64,000 nt of DNA, taken from positions 10,526 through 74,525 of the forward strand of contig CAXTSE010000014.1 in assembly GCA_964246985.1 (NCBI GenBank). The letters run 5' to 3'. Position numbers and translations under genes: made by a program. Below, one piece after another: positions 42,310-54,900 of the stretch. The stretch's first letter is position 1, and every line of letters begins with the position of its first letter. A model generated the notes under the pieces. It made no database searches. It was not told the DNA's origin and was given only the letters and a program-made list of their open reading frames with translations. The DNA is from CAXTSE01 sp964246985. GTDB lineage: Bacteria; Actinomycetota; Actinomycetes; Actinomycetales; Microbacteriaceae.

Positions 42310-43389
42310 ATGACCCCGTTGCACGACCCCAACGTCCGCGGCTTCGCGAGCGACAACTACGCCGGCATCCACCCGGAGGTGCTCGCCGCGATCGCCGCGG
42401 CCAATGACGGACACCAGATCTCCTACGGGGAGGACGTCTACACCGCCCGCCTGCAGGACGTCGTCCGCGAGCACTTCGGCGACCGCGCCGAGGCGTTCCC
42501 GGTCTTCAACGGCACCGGCGCGAACGTGGTCGCCCTCACCAGCCTGCTCCCGCGCTGGGGAGCTGTGATCGCGACCAGCACCGCCCACATCCACAGTGAC
42601 GAGGGCGGGGCACCGGAGAAGGTCGCCGGCATCAAGCTCTTCACCGTCGACACCCCCGACGGCAAGCTGACACCCGAGCTCATCGCGAGCCAGGCCTGGG
42701 GCCAGGACGACGAGCACCGCGCACAGCCCGCCGCCGTGAGCATCACGCAGACCACCGAGCTCGGCACCGTGTACACGGTCGACGAGGTGCGGGCGATCGC
42801 CGACGCCGCGCACGACCACGGCATGGCGCTGCACCTCGACGGCGCGCGCATCTGGAACGCCGCTGCGGTGCTCGGCGTGCCGTTCCGCGACTTCACGACG
42901 GATGCGGGGGTCGACATGGTCAGCTTCGGCGGCACCAAGAACGGCCTGCTCGGCGCCGAGGCGATCATCGTGCTGAACCCCGACCGGGTGCGCGCCGCCG
43001 GCGGCGACCTCGTGCGGCTGCGGAAGACCATGATGCAGCTCACCAGCAAGATGCGCTTCGCCAGCGCCCAGCTGCTCGCGCTCTTCGACGACGACCTCGG
43101 ACTCCGGTCGGCCCGCCAGGCCAACATCATGGCGTGGCGGCTGCGCACCGCCCTCGAGGCCTCCCTCGCGTCCGGCTCGATCAGCGGGCTGTCGTTCTCG
43201 CAGCCGACGCAGGCCAACGCCGTCTTCGCGGTGCTCGACAACGCGGCTGCGGATCGCATCCGCGCCCGCTTCCGCTTCTACGACTGGGACCGCGCGGCGG
43301 GGCAGGTGCGCTGGATGTGCGCGTTCGACACCACGGAGGCCGATGTCGACGCGTTCGTCGACGTGATCCGCGAGGAGCTCGCGGCGTAG
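42310..43389 (+). CDS. Low-specificity L-threonine aldolase
   Basis: A 359-residue PLP enzyme that cleaves threonine/allo-threonine into glycine and acetaldehyde. The PLP lysine is Lys210 in SFGGTKNGLLG, the cofactor aspartate Asp177 in LHLDGAR, and the substrate region GFASDNYAGIHPEV opens the protein. The start is only 18 nt after the permease stop with a weak CAGACT box, so it might be read through from the ABC operon, but no functional link is evident. Confidence 0.94.
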   Translation: MTPLHDPNVRGFASDNYAGIHPEVLAAIAAANDGHQISYGEDVYTARLQDVVREHFGDRAEAFPVFNGTGANVVALTSLLPRWGAVIATSTAHIHSDEGGAPEKVAGIKLFTVDTPDGKLTPELIASQAWGQDDEHRAQPAAVSITQTTELGTVYTVDEVRAIADAAHDHGMALHLDGARIWNAAAVLGVPFRDFTTDAGVDMVSFGGTKNGLLGAEAIIVLNPDRVRAAGGDLVRLRKTMMQLTSKMRFASAQLLALFDDDLGLRSARQANIMAWRLRTALEASLASGSISGLSFSQPTQANAVFAVLDNAAADRIRARFRFYDWDRAAGQVRWMCAFDTTEADVDAFVDVIREELAA

Positions 43390-43433
43390 CGTCTCCCTGC
43401 CGTTTATCGGGTGAGCCCCCATAGGATTCGCCC

Positions 43434-44324
43434 GTGGACTTCTCCTTCGCCATCACGCCCGACCTGATCGTCGCGTTCCTGACGCTGTTCGTCCTCGAGA
43501 TCGTGCTGGGGATCGACAATGTCATCTTCATCTCGATCCTGGCCAGCAAGCTGCCGGTCGAGCAGCAGGCGAAGGCGCGCAACCTCGGCCTCAGCCTCGC
43601 GCTCCTGACCCGCATCGGACTGCTGTTCGCCGCCTCCTGGATCATCAGCCTGACCGACGACCTGTTCACGATCGCCGGCATGGGGTTCTCAGGACGAGAC
43701 CTGATCCTGATCGGCGGCGGGCTCTTCCTCATCTACAAGGCCGTCAAGGAGATCCACGAGAAGCTCGAGGGCCACGCGCCCGGCGAGGCCTCGACCGCGG
43801 CACGCGCCAACTTCGCGGGCATCATCGTGCAGATCCTGCTGCTCGACATCGTCTTCTCGTTCGACTCCGTCATCACCGCCGTCGGCATGGTCGACAACCT
43901 GCTCGTGATCATCGTCGCGGTCGTGCTGTCGTTCGGCATCATGCTCTTCTCCTCGAAGTACATCTTCGCCTTCGTCAACAAGCACCCCTCGGTGAAGCTG
44001 CTGGCGCTCGCCTTCCTCGTGCTGATCGGCACGTTCCTGATCGCCGACGGCTTCGGCGTGCACGTCGACAAGGCGCTGATCTACACGCCGATGGCGTTCG
44101 CGGTGGTCGTCGAGGCGCTCAACCTCGCCTACCGGGCACGCCAGCGCAAGCTGCACGGCGACGCGACCGAGCCGGTGCACCTGCGTGCCTCGGCGACCCT
44201 CGCCGAGGACGCGGACGCGGTCGCGGCGGCCACGGGCGGTGCCGGCGCGGTCACGCTCTCGCGCAAGCCGGTCACGACGGCTGACGCGCGGCCACACGTC
44301 GCCGGGGACGACGACGCACGATGA
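43434..44324 (+). CDS. TerC family membrane protein
   Basis: A 296-residue integral membrane protein with about seven to eight helices. EIVLGIDNVIFISILASKL (22-40) and LLDIVFSFDSVITAVGMV are the paired acidic metal-site helices of TerC proteins, linked to tellurite resistance and manganese efflux. The C-terminal ~60 residues are a hydrophilic tail. GTG start follows TAGGAT by 6 nt, leaderless type. The ATGA overlap couples it to the next gene. Confidence 0.93.
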   Translation: MDFSFAITPDLIVAFLTLFVLEIVLGIDNVIFISILASKLPVEQQAKARNLGLSLALLTRIGLLFAASWIISLTDDLFTIAGMGFSGRDLILIGGGLFLIYKAVKEIHEKLEGHAPGEASTAARANFAGIIVQILLLDIVFSFDSVITAVGMVDNLLVIIVAVVLSFGIMLFSSKYIFAFVNKHPSVKLLALAFLVLIGTFLIADGFGVHVDKALIYTPMAFAVVVEALNLAYRARQRKLHGDATEPVHLRASATLAEDADAVAAATGGAGAVTLSRKPVTTADARPHVAGDDDAR

Positions 44325-44692
44325 TCGTCGACCCGCGCCTGACGGCACGCGTCGACGTCACCGCCGACCAGCTCGCGGCCGATCGCTCTACGTACGAGCG
44401 CGAGCTCATCACCCGGCTGCGCGACTCCACTGTCGCGCTCGGAGCACAGACCGACAATCTGATCGCAGCCTGCGGTCTCGCCCAGGTCCCCGCCGACGCC
44501 GAGGGCCGCACCCCCTTCATCGCGCAGTGGACGGCCCGAGACGCGGCCGACCTCCTGGGCGGGCCGCACGACGGTCAGACCCGCGCGATCGCGCCCGGTG
44601 AGACGACGGTCACGGTCGACGGGGTCGGCTACACGCGTGCAGGGATCAACGACGCGACGGGGAACTGGGCGTTCGTCCCGTCCTCAGCCTGA
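44321..44692 (+). CDS. Hypothetical protein coupled to TerC gene
   Basis: A 123-residue soluble protein without a recognised family. The N-terminal half is helical (DQLAADRSTYERELITRLRDSTVALGAQTDNLIAACG), the C-terminal half beta-rich with TTVTVDGVGYTRAGINDATGNW. Starts with ATG inside the TerC stop (ATGA), so it is made together with TerC; a role in the same metal process is possible but unproven. Confidence 0.75.
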   Translation: MIVDPRLTARVDVTADQLAADRSTYERELITRLRDSTVALGAQTDNLIAACGLAQVPADAEGRTPFIAQWTARDAADLLGGPHDGQTRAIAPGETTVTVDGVGYTRAGINDATGNWAFVPSSA

Positions 44693-44726
44693 CGGCGGTC
44701 GGGTCGGCCGCATCTAGGCTTTCCCC

Positions 44727-46484
44727 ATGGCCGCCTCCGACCCGCTGTCCGACTCCTCCGCCGCGCCGATCTTCGACCCGCCGCGGCCGTGGATCGCCTC
44801 CTACGCCGACGGGGTGCCGGATGACATCGAGCTGCCGACCGGCTCGCTGAGCGATCTGATCCAGGGCTCGGTCGCCGAGTTCCCCGACAACGTCGCGCTC
44901 GAGTTCTTCGGCCGCGAGTGGACCTACGCCGAGCTCGGCGAGCAGATCGAGCGCGCTGCCGAGGGCCTCCGCCAGCTCGGGGTGCGCAAAGGCGATCCGG
45001 TGGCACTGATCATGCCGAACTGCCCGCAGCACGTCGTGGCCTTCTACGCGATCCTGCGCCTCGGCGCCCTCGTCATCGAGCACAATCCGCTCTACACGCC
45101 GCGCGAGCTGCGCCACCAGTTCGAGGACCACGGCGCCACGGTGGTCATCGCCTGGGACAAGCTCGTCGACGAGGTGCAGGGCTTCCCCAAGGACATCGCG
45201 GTCGAGCACATCGTCTCGATCGACATGACGCGCGCGATGCCCTTCCGGCTGCGGTTCCTGCTGAGCCTCCCCATCCCCCGCGCTCGCAAGCAGCGCGCCG
45301 ACCTCACGCAGAAGGTCAGCGGCACGGTCGTGTGGGAGGACCTGCTGAAGAACGACCGGATCGCCGCATCCGTGCCCGCCCCGACCGTCGACGACGTCGC
45401 CGTCATCCAGTACACCTCGGGCACGACCGGCCACCCGAAGGGCGCGACGCTGACTCACCTGAACCTCGGCGTCAACGCCGGTCAGGCGCGCGCGTGGGTG
45501 CCGACCATCCCGCGGGGCACCGCGAGCGTGCACGCGGTGCTGCCGCTGTTCCACGCGTACGGCCTCACGCTCTGCCTCACCTTCGCCATGAGCATGGGTG
45601 CGCGGCTCGTGCTGTTCCCGCGCTTCGATCCCCACCTCGTGCTGCCCGTTATCAAGAAGCGCCCGCCGACGTTCCTCCCCGCCGTCCCGCCGATCTACGA
45701 GCGGCTGACTAAGGCCGCGAAGGAGGCCGGCGTCTCGCTGGAGGGCATCGAGATCGCGATCTCGGGCGCCATGCCGCTGTCGCAGGCGGTCATCACGCCC
45801 TGGGAGGGGCTCACGAAGGGCTTCCTCGTCGAGGGCTACGGACTGAGCGAGACCTCGCCGGTGCTCATGGCGAACCCCGTCGCCGAGCACCGCAAGCAGG
45901 GTACCGTCGGCCTCCCGCTGCCGGGCACGGAGGTGCGCGTCGTCGACCCCGAGGACCCGACGCGGGATGTCGCGACCGGCGAGCCGGGGGAGCTGATCGT
46001 GCGCGGACCGCAGGTGATGAGCGGGTACTGGAAGAAGCCGGAGGAGACGGCCAAGGAGTTCGTCCCCGACCCGCAGGGCGGGGCCCACTGGTTCCGCACC
46101 GGCGACATCGTGTCGATCGACTCCGACGGCTTCGTGAAGATCGTCGACCGCATCAAGGAGCTGGTGATCACCGGCGGCTTCAACGTGTCGCCGAGCGAGG
46201 TCGAGGACGTGCTCCGCGGCTTCGACGGCGTCGCCGACGTGGCGATCGTCGGGCTGCCGAGCGCCCGGAACGGCGAGGAGGTCGTGGCCGCGGTCGTGGC
46301 CGCGCCGGGCGCGACCGTCGACGGCGAGGCGCTGCGCGCCTACGCTCGCGAGACGCTCGGCGCGTACAAGGTGCCGAGGCAGGTGTTCCCGCTCGACGAG
46401 CTGCCGAAGTCGCTGATCGGCAAGGTGCTGCGCAAGAAGGTGCGCGACGGGCTGATCGAGAACGGCGCGACGGCGCGCGAGTAG
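44727..46484 (+). CDS. Long-chain fatty-acid-CoA ligase (FadD-like)
   Basis: A 585-residue acyl-activating enzyme forming acyl-CoA through acyl-AMP. P-loop-like motif YTSGTTGHPKGATLTH near 230-245, GYGLSETSPV adenylate-binding A5-type motif, WFRTGDI and VDRIKELVITGGFNVSPSEVE, and the catalytic C-terminal LPKSLIGKVLRK lysine are intact. The ATG follows TAGGCT by 6 nt. It precedes an acetyl-CoA synthetase gene by a palindrome-filled gap; both act in acyl activation, but the repeat suggests separate transcripts. Confidence 0.95.
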   Translation: MAASDPLSDSSAAPIFDPPRPWIASYADGVPDDIELPTGSLSDLIQGSVAEFPDNVALEFFGREWTYAELGEQIERAAEGLRQLGVRKGDPVALIMPNCPQHVVAFYAILRLGALVIEHNPLYTPRELRHQFEDHGATVVIAWDKLVDEVQGFPKDIAVEHIVSIDMTRAMPFRLRFLLSLPIPRARKQRADLTQKVSGTVVWEDLLKNDRIAASVPAPTVDDVAVIQYTSGTTGHPKGATLTHLNLGVNAGQARAWVPTIPRGTASVHAVLPLFHAYGLTLCLTFAMSMGARLVLFPRFDPHLVLPVIKKRPPTFLPAVPPIYERLTKAAKEAGVSLEGIEIAISGAMPLSQAVITPWEGLTKGFLVEGYGLSETSPVLMANPVAEHRKQGTVGLPLPGTEVRVVDPEDPTRDVATGEPGELIVRGPQVMSGYWKKPEETAKEFVPDPQGGAHWFRTGDIVSIDSDGFVKIVDRIKELVITGGFNVSPSEVEDVLRGFDGVADVAIVGLPSARNGEEVVAAVVAAPGATVDGEALRAYARETLGAYKVPRQVFPLDELPKSLIGKVLRKKVRDGLIENGATARE

Positions 46485-46554
46485 CTCGGGGTGGGTCTCG
46501 ACAGGCTCGACCGACGGACTCCGCTGATCGAGCTCGTCGAGATCGAGCCCCGAG
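46485..46554. repeat. Nested palindrome with TCTCGACAGGCTCGA core, copy 2
   Basis: Outer arms CTCGGGG (46485-46491) and CCCCGAG (46548-46554) and inner arms GGTCTCGAC (46494-46502) and GTCGAGATC (46536-46544), with CTCGA/TCGAG further inside, form a ~70-nt hairpin directly after the FadD-like stop codon. It shares its core 15-mer with 34253-34310. Probably a dispersed repeat used as a terminator. Confidence 0.65.
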
Positions 46555-46622
46555 CAGGCCACGTGTTGCGCGGCGTGACGGCGGATGCGGCGCACGCGAC
46601 GCGCTGCACGTAGCGTCGTCGA

Positions 46623-48635
46623 GTGACCGACACCCGCGCGCCCTTCGACGAGCTCTCGACCGAGACCCGGCGCTTCCCCCCGCCCGCGGACGCCGCCGCG
46701 ACCTCGAACGTGCGGCCCGAGGACTGGGCGCGTGCCACATCCGACCCGGTCGCCTTCTGGGAGGAGGCCGCTAGCCGCCTCGACTGGGCCGAGCCGTGGC
46801 ACACCGCCCACACCTGGACGCCGGCCCTCGCCGAGGATGGCGAGCTGCGTCCGCCGGTCGCCGAGTGGTTCTCGGGCGGCCGACTCAACGTGGCGGTCAA
46901 CTGCGTCGACAGGCACGTGGATGCGGGGCTCGGCGACAGGGTCGCCTACTTCGTCGAGGGCGAGCGCGGCGACCGCCGCGAGCTCACCTTCGCGCAGCTG
47001 CAGCGGGAGGTCGCGCGCGCCGCCCACGCGCTCGAGGAGCTCGGCGTCGGGACGGGCGATCGGGTCGTGATCTACCTGCCCGTGATCGCCGAGACCGTCG
47101 TCATCACGCTCGCGGTGGCGCGCATCGGCGCGATCCACTCCCTCGTCTTCGGCGGCTTCTCGGCCGAGGCCCTGCGCTTCCGCGTCGCCGACACCGGCGC
47201 GAAGGTGGTCGTGACGAGCGACGGGCAGTACCGACGTGGATCCGCGGTGCCGGTCAAGCAGAACGCCGACGAGGCGGTGGCGGGCCTCGATCACGTCGAG
47301 CACGTGCTCGTGGTGCGCCGCACCGGGGATGACGTGGCCATGACGCCCGGACGCGACATCTGGTGGCACGACATCGTCGACCGCCAGCCCGACGTGCACG
47401 CGCCGCAGTACTTCGACGCCGAGACGCCGCTCTTCATCATCTACACCTCGGGAACGACCGGTCGCCCGAAGGGGCTCGTGCACACAGCCGGCGGATACCT
47501 GACGCAGGCCGCCTGGACGCACTGGGCCGCGTTCGACGTGAAGCCCGACGACGTGCACTGGTGCACCGCCGACCTGGCGTGGGTGACCGCGCACACCTAT
47601 GAGCTCTACGGCCCGCTCGCGAACGCGACGACGCAGGTGCTCTACGAGGGCACGCCCGACTCCCCGAGTCGCGAGCGGCACCTCGAGATCATCGAGCGGT
47701 ACGGGGTGACCGTCTACTACACGGCTCCCACGCTCGTCCGGACGTTCATGACCTGGTTCCCCGACGGGTTGCCCGGCGGGCACGACCTGTCGAGCCTCCG
47801 GCTCCTCGGCTCGGTCGGCGAGTCGATCAACCCGGCGGCGTGGATGTGGTTCCGCGACCAGTTCGGACGCGGCGAGCTGCCGATCGTCGACACCTGGTGG
47901 CAGTCCGAGACGGGCGCGGCGATCATGGCGCCGGTGCCGGGGCTGTCCACCCTCAAGCCGGGCTCGGCGACCCGGGCGCTGCCGGGCCTGCGCACGGTCA
48001 TCGTCGACGACGACGGGGCCGAGGTGCCGCCCGGCGCCGGGGGCTACCTCGTGATCGACGGCACCTGGCCGTCGATGGCACGGACCGTGTGGGGCGACCC
48101 CCAGCGCTACCTCGCGTCGTACTGGCAGCGGTTCGCCGACCGCGGGTACTTCTTCTCCGGCGACGGCGCGAAGTCGGACGCAGACGGCGACATCTGGCTG
48201 CTCGGCCGGGTCGACGACGTCATCAACGTCTCGGGCCACCGTCTCTCGACGATCGAGATCGAGTCGGCGCTGGTCGCGCATCCGGCCGTCGGCGAGGCGG
48301 GCGTGACCGGCGTCGACGACCCGACCACCGGTGAGGCCATCGTCGCGTTCGTGCTGCCGAGCGGAGGCGGCGACGGCGCTGGGACCGGCGGGTCAGCGGA
48401 TGCGGAGCTTGCCGCCGAGCTGCGCCGCCACGTCGCGCTCGTCATCGGCCCTATCGCGCGCCCGCGTGAGGTCCACATCGTGCAGGACCTGCCGAAGACC
48501 CGTTCGGGCAAGATCATGCGCCGCCTGCTCCGCGACATCGTCGACGGCCGTCCCCTCGGGGACACCCAGTCCCTGCAGGACCCGACGGGACCTGGGAGGA
48601 TCGCGGCAGTCGTGGCGGCGTCGCGCTCGCTCTGA
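46623..48635 (+). CDS. acs: Acetate-CoA ligase (acetyl-CoA synthetase)
   Basis: A 670-residue AMP-forming enzyme converting acetate to acetyl-CoA. Specific features: LNVAVNCVDRHV near 90-100, GGFSAEALRFRV, the P-loop-like YTSGTTGRPKGLVH, the adenylate loop DTWWQSETGA, and the C-terminal KTRSGKIMRRLLR with the acetylatable lysine target of Pat/CobB-type control. The length is normal. GTG start 6 nt after TAGCGT indicates a leaderless message. It does not overlap neighbours. Confidence 0.95.
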   Translation: MTDTRAPFDELSTETRRFPPPADAAATSNVRPEDWARATSDPVAFWEEAASRLDWAEPWHTAHTWTPALAEDGELRPPVAEWFSGGRLNVAVNCVDRHVDAGLGDRVAYFVEGERGDRRELTFAQLQREVARAAHALEELGVGTGDRVVIYLPVIAETVVITLAVARIGAIHSLVFGGFSAEALRFRVADTGAKVVVTSDGQYRRGSAVPVKQNADEAVAGLDHVEHVLVVRRTGDDVAMTPGRDIWWHDIVDRQPDVHAPQYFDAETPLFIIYTSGTTGRPKGLVHTAGGYLTQAAWTHWAAFDVKPDDVHWCTADLAWVTAHTYELYGPLANATTQVLYEGTPDSPSRERHLEIIERYGVTVYYTAPTLVRTFMTWFPDGLPGGHDLSSLRLLGSVGESINPAAWMWFRDQFGRGELPIVDTWWQSETGAAIMAPVPGLSTLKPGSATRALPGLRTVIVDDDGAEVPPGAGGYLVIDGTWPSMARTVWGDPQRYLASYWQRFADRGYFFSGDGAKSDADGDIWLLGRVDDVINVSGHRLSTIEIESALVAHPAVGEAGVTGVDDPTTGEAIVAFVLPSGGGDGAGTGGSADAELAAELRRHVALVIGPIARPREVHIVQDLPKTRSGKIMRRLLRDIVDGRPLGDTQSLQDPTGPGRIAAVVAASRSL

Positions 48636-48647
48636 CAGCCTGAGGGC

Positions 48648-49643
48648 ATGCGATTCGGAATCTTCATTCCCCAGGGCTGGCGTCACGACCTCGTCGGCAT
48701 CGAGCCGGCCGAGCACTGGGCGACGATGCGCTCACTCGCGCAGGCGGCAGACGCCGGACCGTGGGAGTCGCTGTGGGTGTACGACCACTTCCACACCGTC
48801 CCGGTGCCGAGCGAGCAGGCGACGCACGAGGCGTGGACCCTGATGTCGGCGTTCGCGGCGACGACCGATCGCATCCGGCTCGGTCAGATGTGCACCTGCA
48901 TGGCGTACCGCAACCCCGCGTACCTCGCGAAGGTGGCGGCCACGGTCGACCACATCTCGGGCGGACGCACCGAGATGGGCATCGGCGCCGGCTGGTACGA
49001 GCACGAGTGGCGGGCGTACGGGTACGGGTTCCCGAAGGCCGGCGAGCGTCTCGCGATGCTGCGTGAGGGCGTCGACATCATGAAGCAGGCGTGGGCCACC
49101 GGCACCGCGACCCTCGCCGGCGAGCACTACCAGGTGGACGGCGCGCAGGTGTACCCGCTGCCCCCGCAGGACGGCGGACTGCCGATCTGGATCGCCGGCG
49201 GCGGCGAGAAGGTGACGCTGCGGATCGCGGCCGAATACGCCGACTACACGAACTACTCGGGCCGGCCCGAGGAGTTCGCACACAAGAGCGGGCTGCTCGA
49301 GGCGCACTGCGCGGATGCCGGGACGGACTTCGAGCGCATCGTGCGCTCCAGCAACTACAACACCGTGATCGGCGAGACGGAGTCCGAGGTGCAGAGCCGC
49401 GTCGACCAGATCGAGGCGCGCGTCACGACGTACCTCGGCGAGGCGAAGGCCGCGGAGTACGTCGCCGGGTACCGCGACGGGTCAGGTGAGTTCCTGGCGG
49501 GGACCCCCGAGCAGATCGTCGAGAAGCTGCGGCGCATGGAGGCTCTCGGCCTCGGCTACGCCATCCACTACTTCCCGGAGGCGGCGTACGACCGCTCGGG
49601 CATCGAGCTCTTCGAGCGCGAGGTCGTCCCCGCGCTGGCCTGA
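48648..49643 (+). CDS. LLM-class (F420-dependent type) oxidoreductase
   Basis: A 331-residue TIM-barrel luciferase-like oxidoreductase. Recognised by MRFGIFIPQGW at the N-terminus, WVYDHFHTVP, GQMCTCMAYRNPAYLAKVAATVDHISGGR, GIGAGWYEHEWRAYGYGFP and the later PIWIAGGGEKVTLRIAAEYAD. Cofactor may be F420 or FMN; actinobacterial members are usually F420-dependent. The gene begins 12 nt after the acetyl-CoA synthetase stop, so it may be its operon partner. Confidence 0.92.
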   Translation: MRFGIFIPQGWRHDLVGIEPAEHWATMRSLAQAADAGPWESLWVYDHFHTVPVPSEQATHEAWTLMSAFAATTDRIRLGQMCTCMAYRNPAYLAKVAATVDHISGGRTEMGIGAGWYEHEWRAYGYGFPKAGERLAMLREGVDIMKQAWATGTATLAGEHYQVDGAQVYPLPPQDGGLPIWIAGGGEKVTLRIAAEYADYTNYSGRPEEFAHKSGLLEAHCADAGTDFERIVRSSNYNTVIGETESEVQSRVDQIEARVTTYLGEAKAAEYVAGYRDGSGEFLAGTPEQIVEKLRRMEALGLGYAIHYFPEAAYDRSGIELFEREVVPALA

Positions 49644-49648
49644 GCCCG

Positions 49649-51811
<2,163 letters not shown>

Positions 51812-51844
51812 GCGTGAAACTCCTCTGGAAAACCCTGTCAGACA

Positions 51845-51865
51845 CTTGAGTCGTGTTGGCTCAAG
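51845..51865. promoter_or_regulatory. HAIR operator (HspR binding site)
   Basis: CTTGAGT-N7-GCTCAAG, one base from the HAIR consensus CTTGAGT-N7-ACTCAAG. It lies 34 nt before the clpB start codon, where HspR would repress heat-shock transcription. Confidence 0.85.
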
Positions 51866-51950
51866 TTTAGCGCTGTCGGCGGGCATTTGCACAGGGACCG
51901 CGGCCGCGGATACGGAACCGACCTCGGCCGATCGAGCACGACCGCGTGGG

Positions 51951-54900
51951 TCAGGCGGTGCGGCGACGGCGGCCCACGGCGACCAGCACTGCGCCCAGGA
52001 GCAGGGCGAGGAGCGCCGCCAGCACACCCGGTGCCGGGTCCGATCCTGTGGCGGCGAGGTACGCGCTGCGTGAGCCGCTGCCGTCGGCACCGGTCGTCTG
52101 CGTCGCGTCGCTGGGGCTGAGCTCGGGCACATCGTCGATCTCGGGGTCGACGCCCTTCAGCTGGTTGACGTAGATGTTGCGCGCGTCGACGCCGTCGAAG
52201 TCGAGGTCGGCGCTGGCCAGCGTGTGGCTGATCGTGAGCACCCCTGCGCCCGCCGGCACCGCGTCGAGGCTGGCGTACGCGCCCGCCCAGCGCACGAGGA
52301 CGGTGTGCTCGGCGACGTCGCCCGCCGCGATGGCGAGCACCGCGCGCGTGACCCAGGTCAGACCGCCGTCGATCGAGAGCAGGGCGAACGGCGCGCCGGC
52401 TCCGGATGCGGTGGTGAGCGTGATGTAGACGGTCGACGTCGCCGCGCGCGCGAGACGCACCGTGTAGGAATCGCTCAGGCGGGTCGGCGAGACGTTCGTC
52501 CAGCCGCCGGTCTCGGTGATGACCACGAGGCCGGTCGATCCGCGACCGAGGAAGACGTAGGGCGCGACGGGAATGCCGCCGAGGAATGCGATGGCCACGT
52601 CGGTCTCGCCGGGGACGCCGTACGGCACCGGGGCGACCGCGGGTGCAGCGGCGAAGAGCACCGGCGCAGCGAGGTCGTACATGTCGATCGAGAGACCCGC
52701 TCCGACGATCGTGAACCAGTCCTCGTCGACGGTGATGTCGGCCGGATCCGGCGTCTGGACGACGACCCGGCTGGTGCCGGTGCCGCCGTTGACCGAGACG
52801 AAGCCCTGCTCGAGCGCGACGGGCAGCGACGTGAGGGCGTCGACGACCGTGCTCGTGATGAACAGGAACTCGTCGTCGCCGCTGCCGGCCTCGAGGCGCA
52901 GCTCCGAGACGTTGGAGCTGACGACGAAGCGGTCGTCGCCCGCCTGCCCGTACAGGACGGCCGGGCGGCTGACGCCGTTGCTCAGCCAGCCGTTCGACGT
53001 CTCGACGGTCTCGAACGCGTCGTCGGCGGCCACCTGGGGCGCCTCGCGCTTCGTGGCGAAGAACTGCCCGACCAGGAACGTGTCGTCGCCGTCGCCGCCG
53101 TTGATCGTCAGCGGAGCGCTGGTGTCGTCGAGCACGAATGTGTCGTCGCCGCCGAGCCCGTTGACGGTCAGCTTGCCGTTGACGCTGCGGTCGTAGCTGA
53201 TGCGCTCGACGGTCGCGGTCCCGCTGGCGACCGCGACGAGCGCGGGCCGACGACCGGCGACCACCGGCAGGCCGGCGATCTCGGTGACGGCGCGCAGCAG
53301 CACGACGTCGTCGCCGGTGCCGGCGTTGACCGTCAGGGTGTTGATGGCGAGTGGATCGGTGCCCGTCCCCACGACCTCGATGCGGGTCTCGTGGTGGTCG
53401 ACGTCGTCCTTGCCCCAGACCGTGACCTCGACGTGGTTGGAGCCGTTCTGGCCATCCACCCGCAGGGAGTTGGGAACCGCCAGGCCGAGGTAGCTGCCGC
53501 TGGTCTCGGTACCGAGGTGGGTGCCCGGCAGGATGCTGACCCGCGTGATGCGCACGGTGTCGTCGCCGTCGCCACCCGTCGTGGCCGCGGTCGCCGACCC
53601 GTGCACCGTGGTGTGGCCGTCGATGACCGTCTCGACGAAGTCGACCAGGTCACGGCCGTTGCCGCCGAAGACGTCGATCCAGGGAGCTGCGTCGGTGGCG
53701 ACGATGCGTCCGCCGAAGGTGGCCGTCGTGCCGACGGGCGCGGCCGGGTTCTGGCCGTAGGCCGTGCGGACCAGCACCTGCGCTCCGCGGATGAGGGTGC
53801 CGATCGGCGCCGACAGGTCGTTGCCCATCCGCAGCTCGACGACGCCTGCCGCATCCGCCCCGCCCTCGGCGATCGTGCGAGCACCGTCGACGGTGGTGCC
53901 GGTCGCGAGCAGGGTGATGTCGGCGTCCGTGCGGCCCGCCGCGTACGGGACGGTGATGCGCACACGACCGCGGGTGGACTCCGCGTGCAGGACGACGAGC
54001 GGGCCCGTGGCCTCGGTGACGAAGACGCCCGTGGCGCCCTCGGCGAGCAGGCGACCCGCGGCGCCGGTGTCGACGCGCACGTCGGCCGAGCCCGCCGTGC
54101 TGCCGATGTAGCCGGAGGCGATGAGGTCGATGCTCCGGCCGATCACCCGCACTGTCACGTCGTCGACGTCATTGACGATCGAGCCGGCGATCGCGGTGAG
54201 CGACACGTCCCCGAGCGCAGCGCTCGCCGTGACGGTGCCGAGCACCAGGTCGCCGGCCGACTCGTCGATGTAGATGCCGCGGGGCGCGGTGGCGACGAGC
54301 GTGCCGCGTCCCGCGTGCGACGAGTCGATGACGAGGTGCGTCACGGTCGGGGTGATGCGTCCGATCGTGCCGTTCGCCGTCATGGTGATGTTCGTGCCGA
54401 TGACTCGCGGGCTGCCGTCGGTCTTTCCGCTTCCGTCGAGGATCGATGCGAGGGTGCCCGCCTGCGTCGCGGTGAGGGCGACGTCCGACAGCGTCGACTG
54501 GATGGTGCCGACGAGCAGGTCTCCGCGGTCCTCGACGACGCGGATCCAGCTGTTGGTGAGCATGTCGATCCGGCCGAGTCCGTTGCTCGTCGAGTAGACG
54601 ACGGTCGGGTCGTGGGGGCTCGTAATGTCGGCGTCGACGTCGGTGTGGGCGTCGAACGTGATCATCGTGGTCGTCGAGGGGTGCTGGATGCCGATGGCGT
54701 TGCCCGCGCGGACATCGGTGAAGACGTAGGCGCTGTCCACGGCGCTGTTCGTCGTCCCGAACGCGATGAGCACCGGATCGGTGAAGACGAACGCGCGGTC
54801 CGGGTAGAAGTACACCGAGTAGCGGCCGGTGTGCGGCACCGTCGACCCGTAGGCCGGTGCCGCGTAGGTGTCGTTCTGGATGTCGTGGCCGACGAACGGG

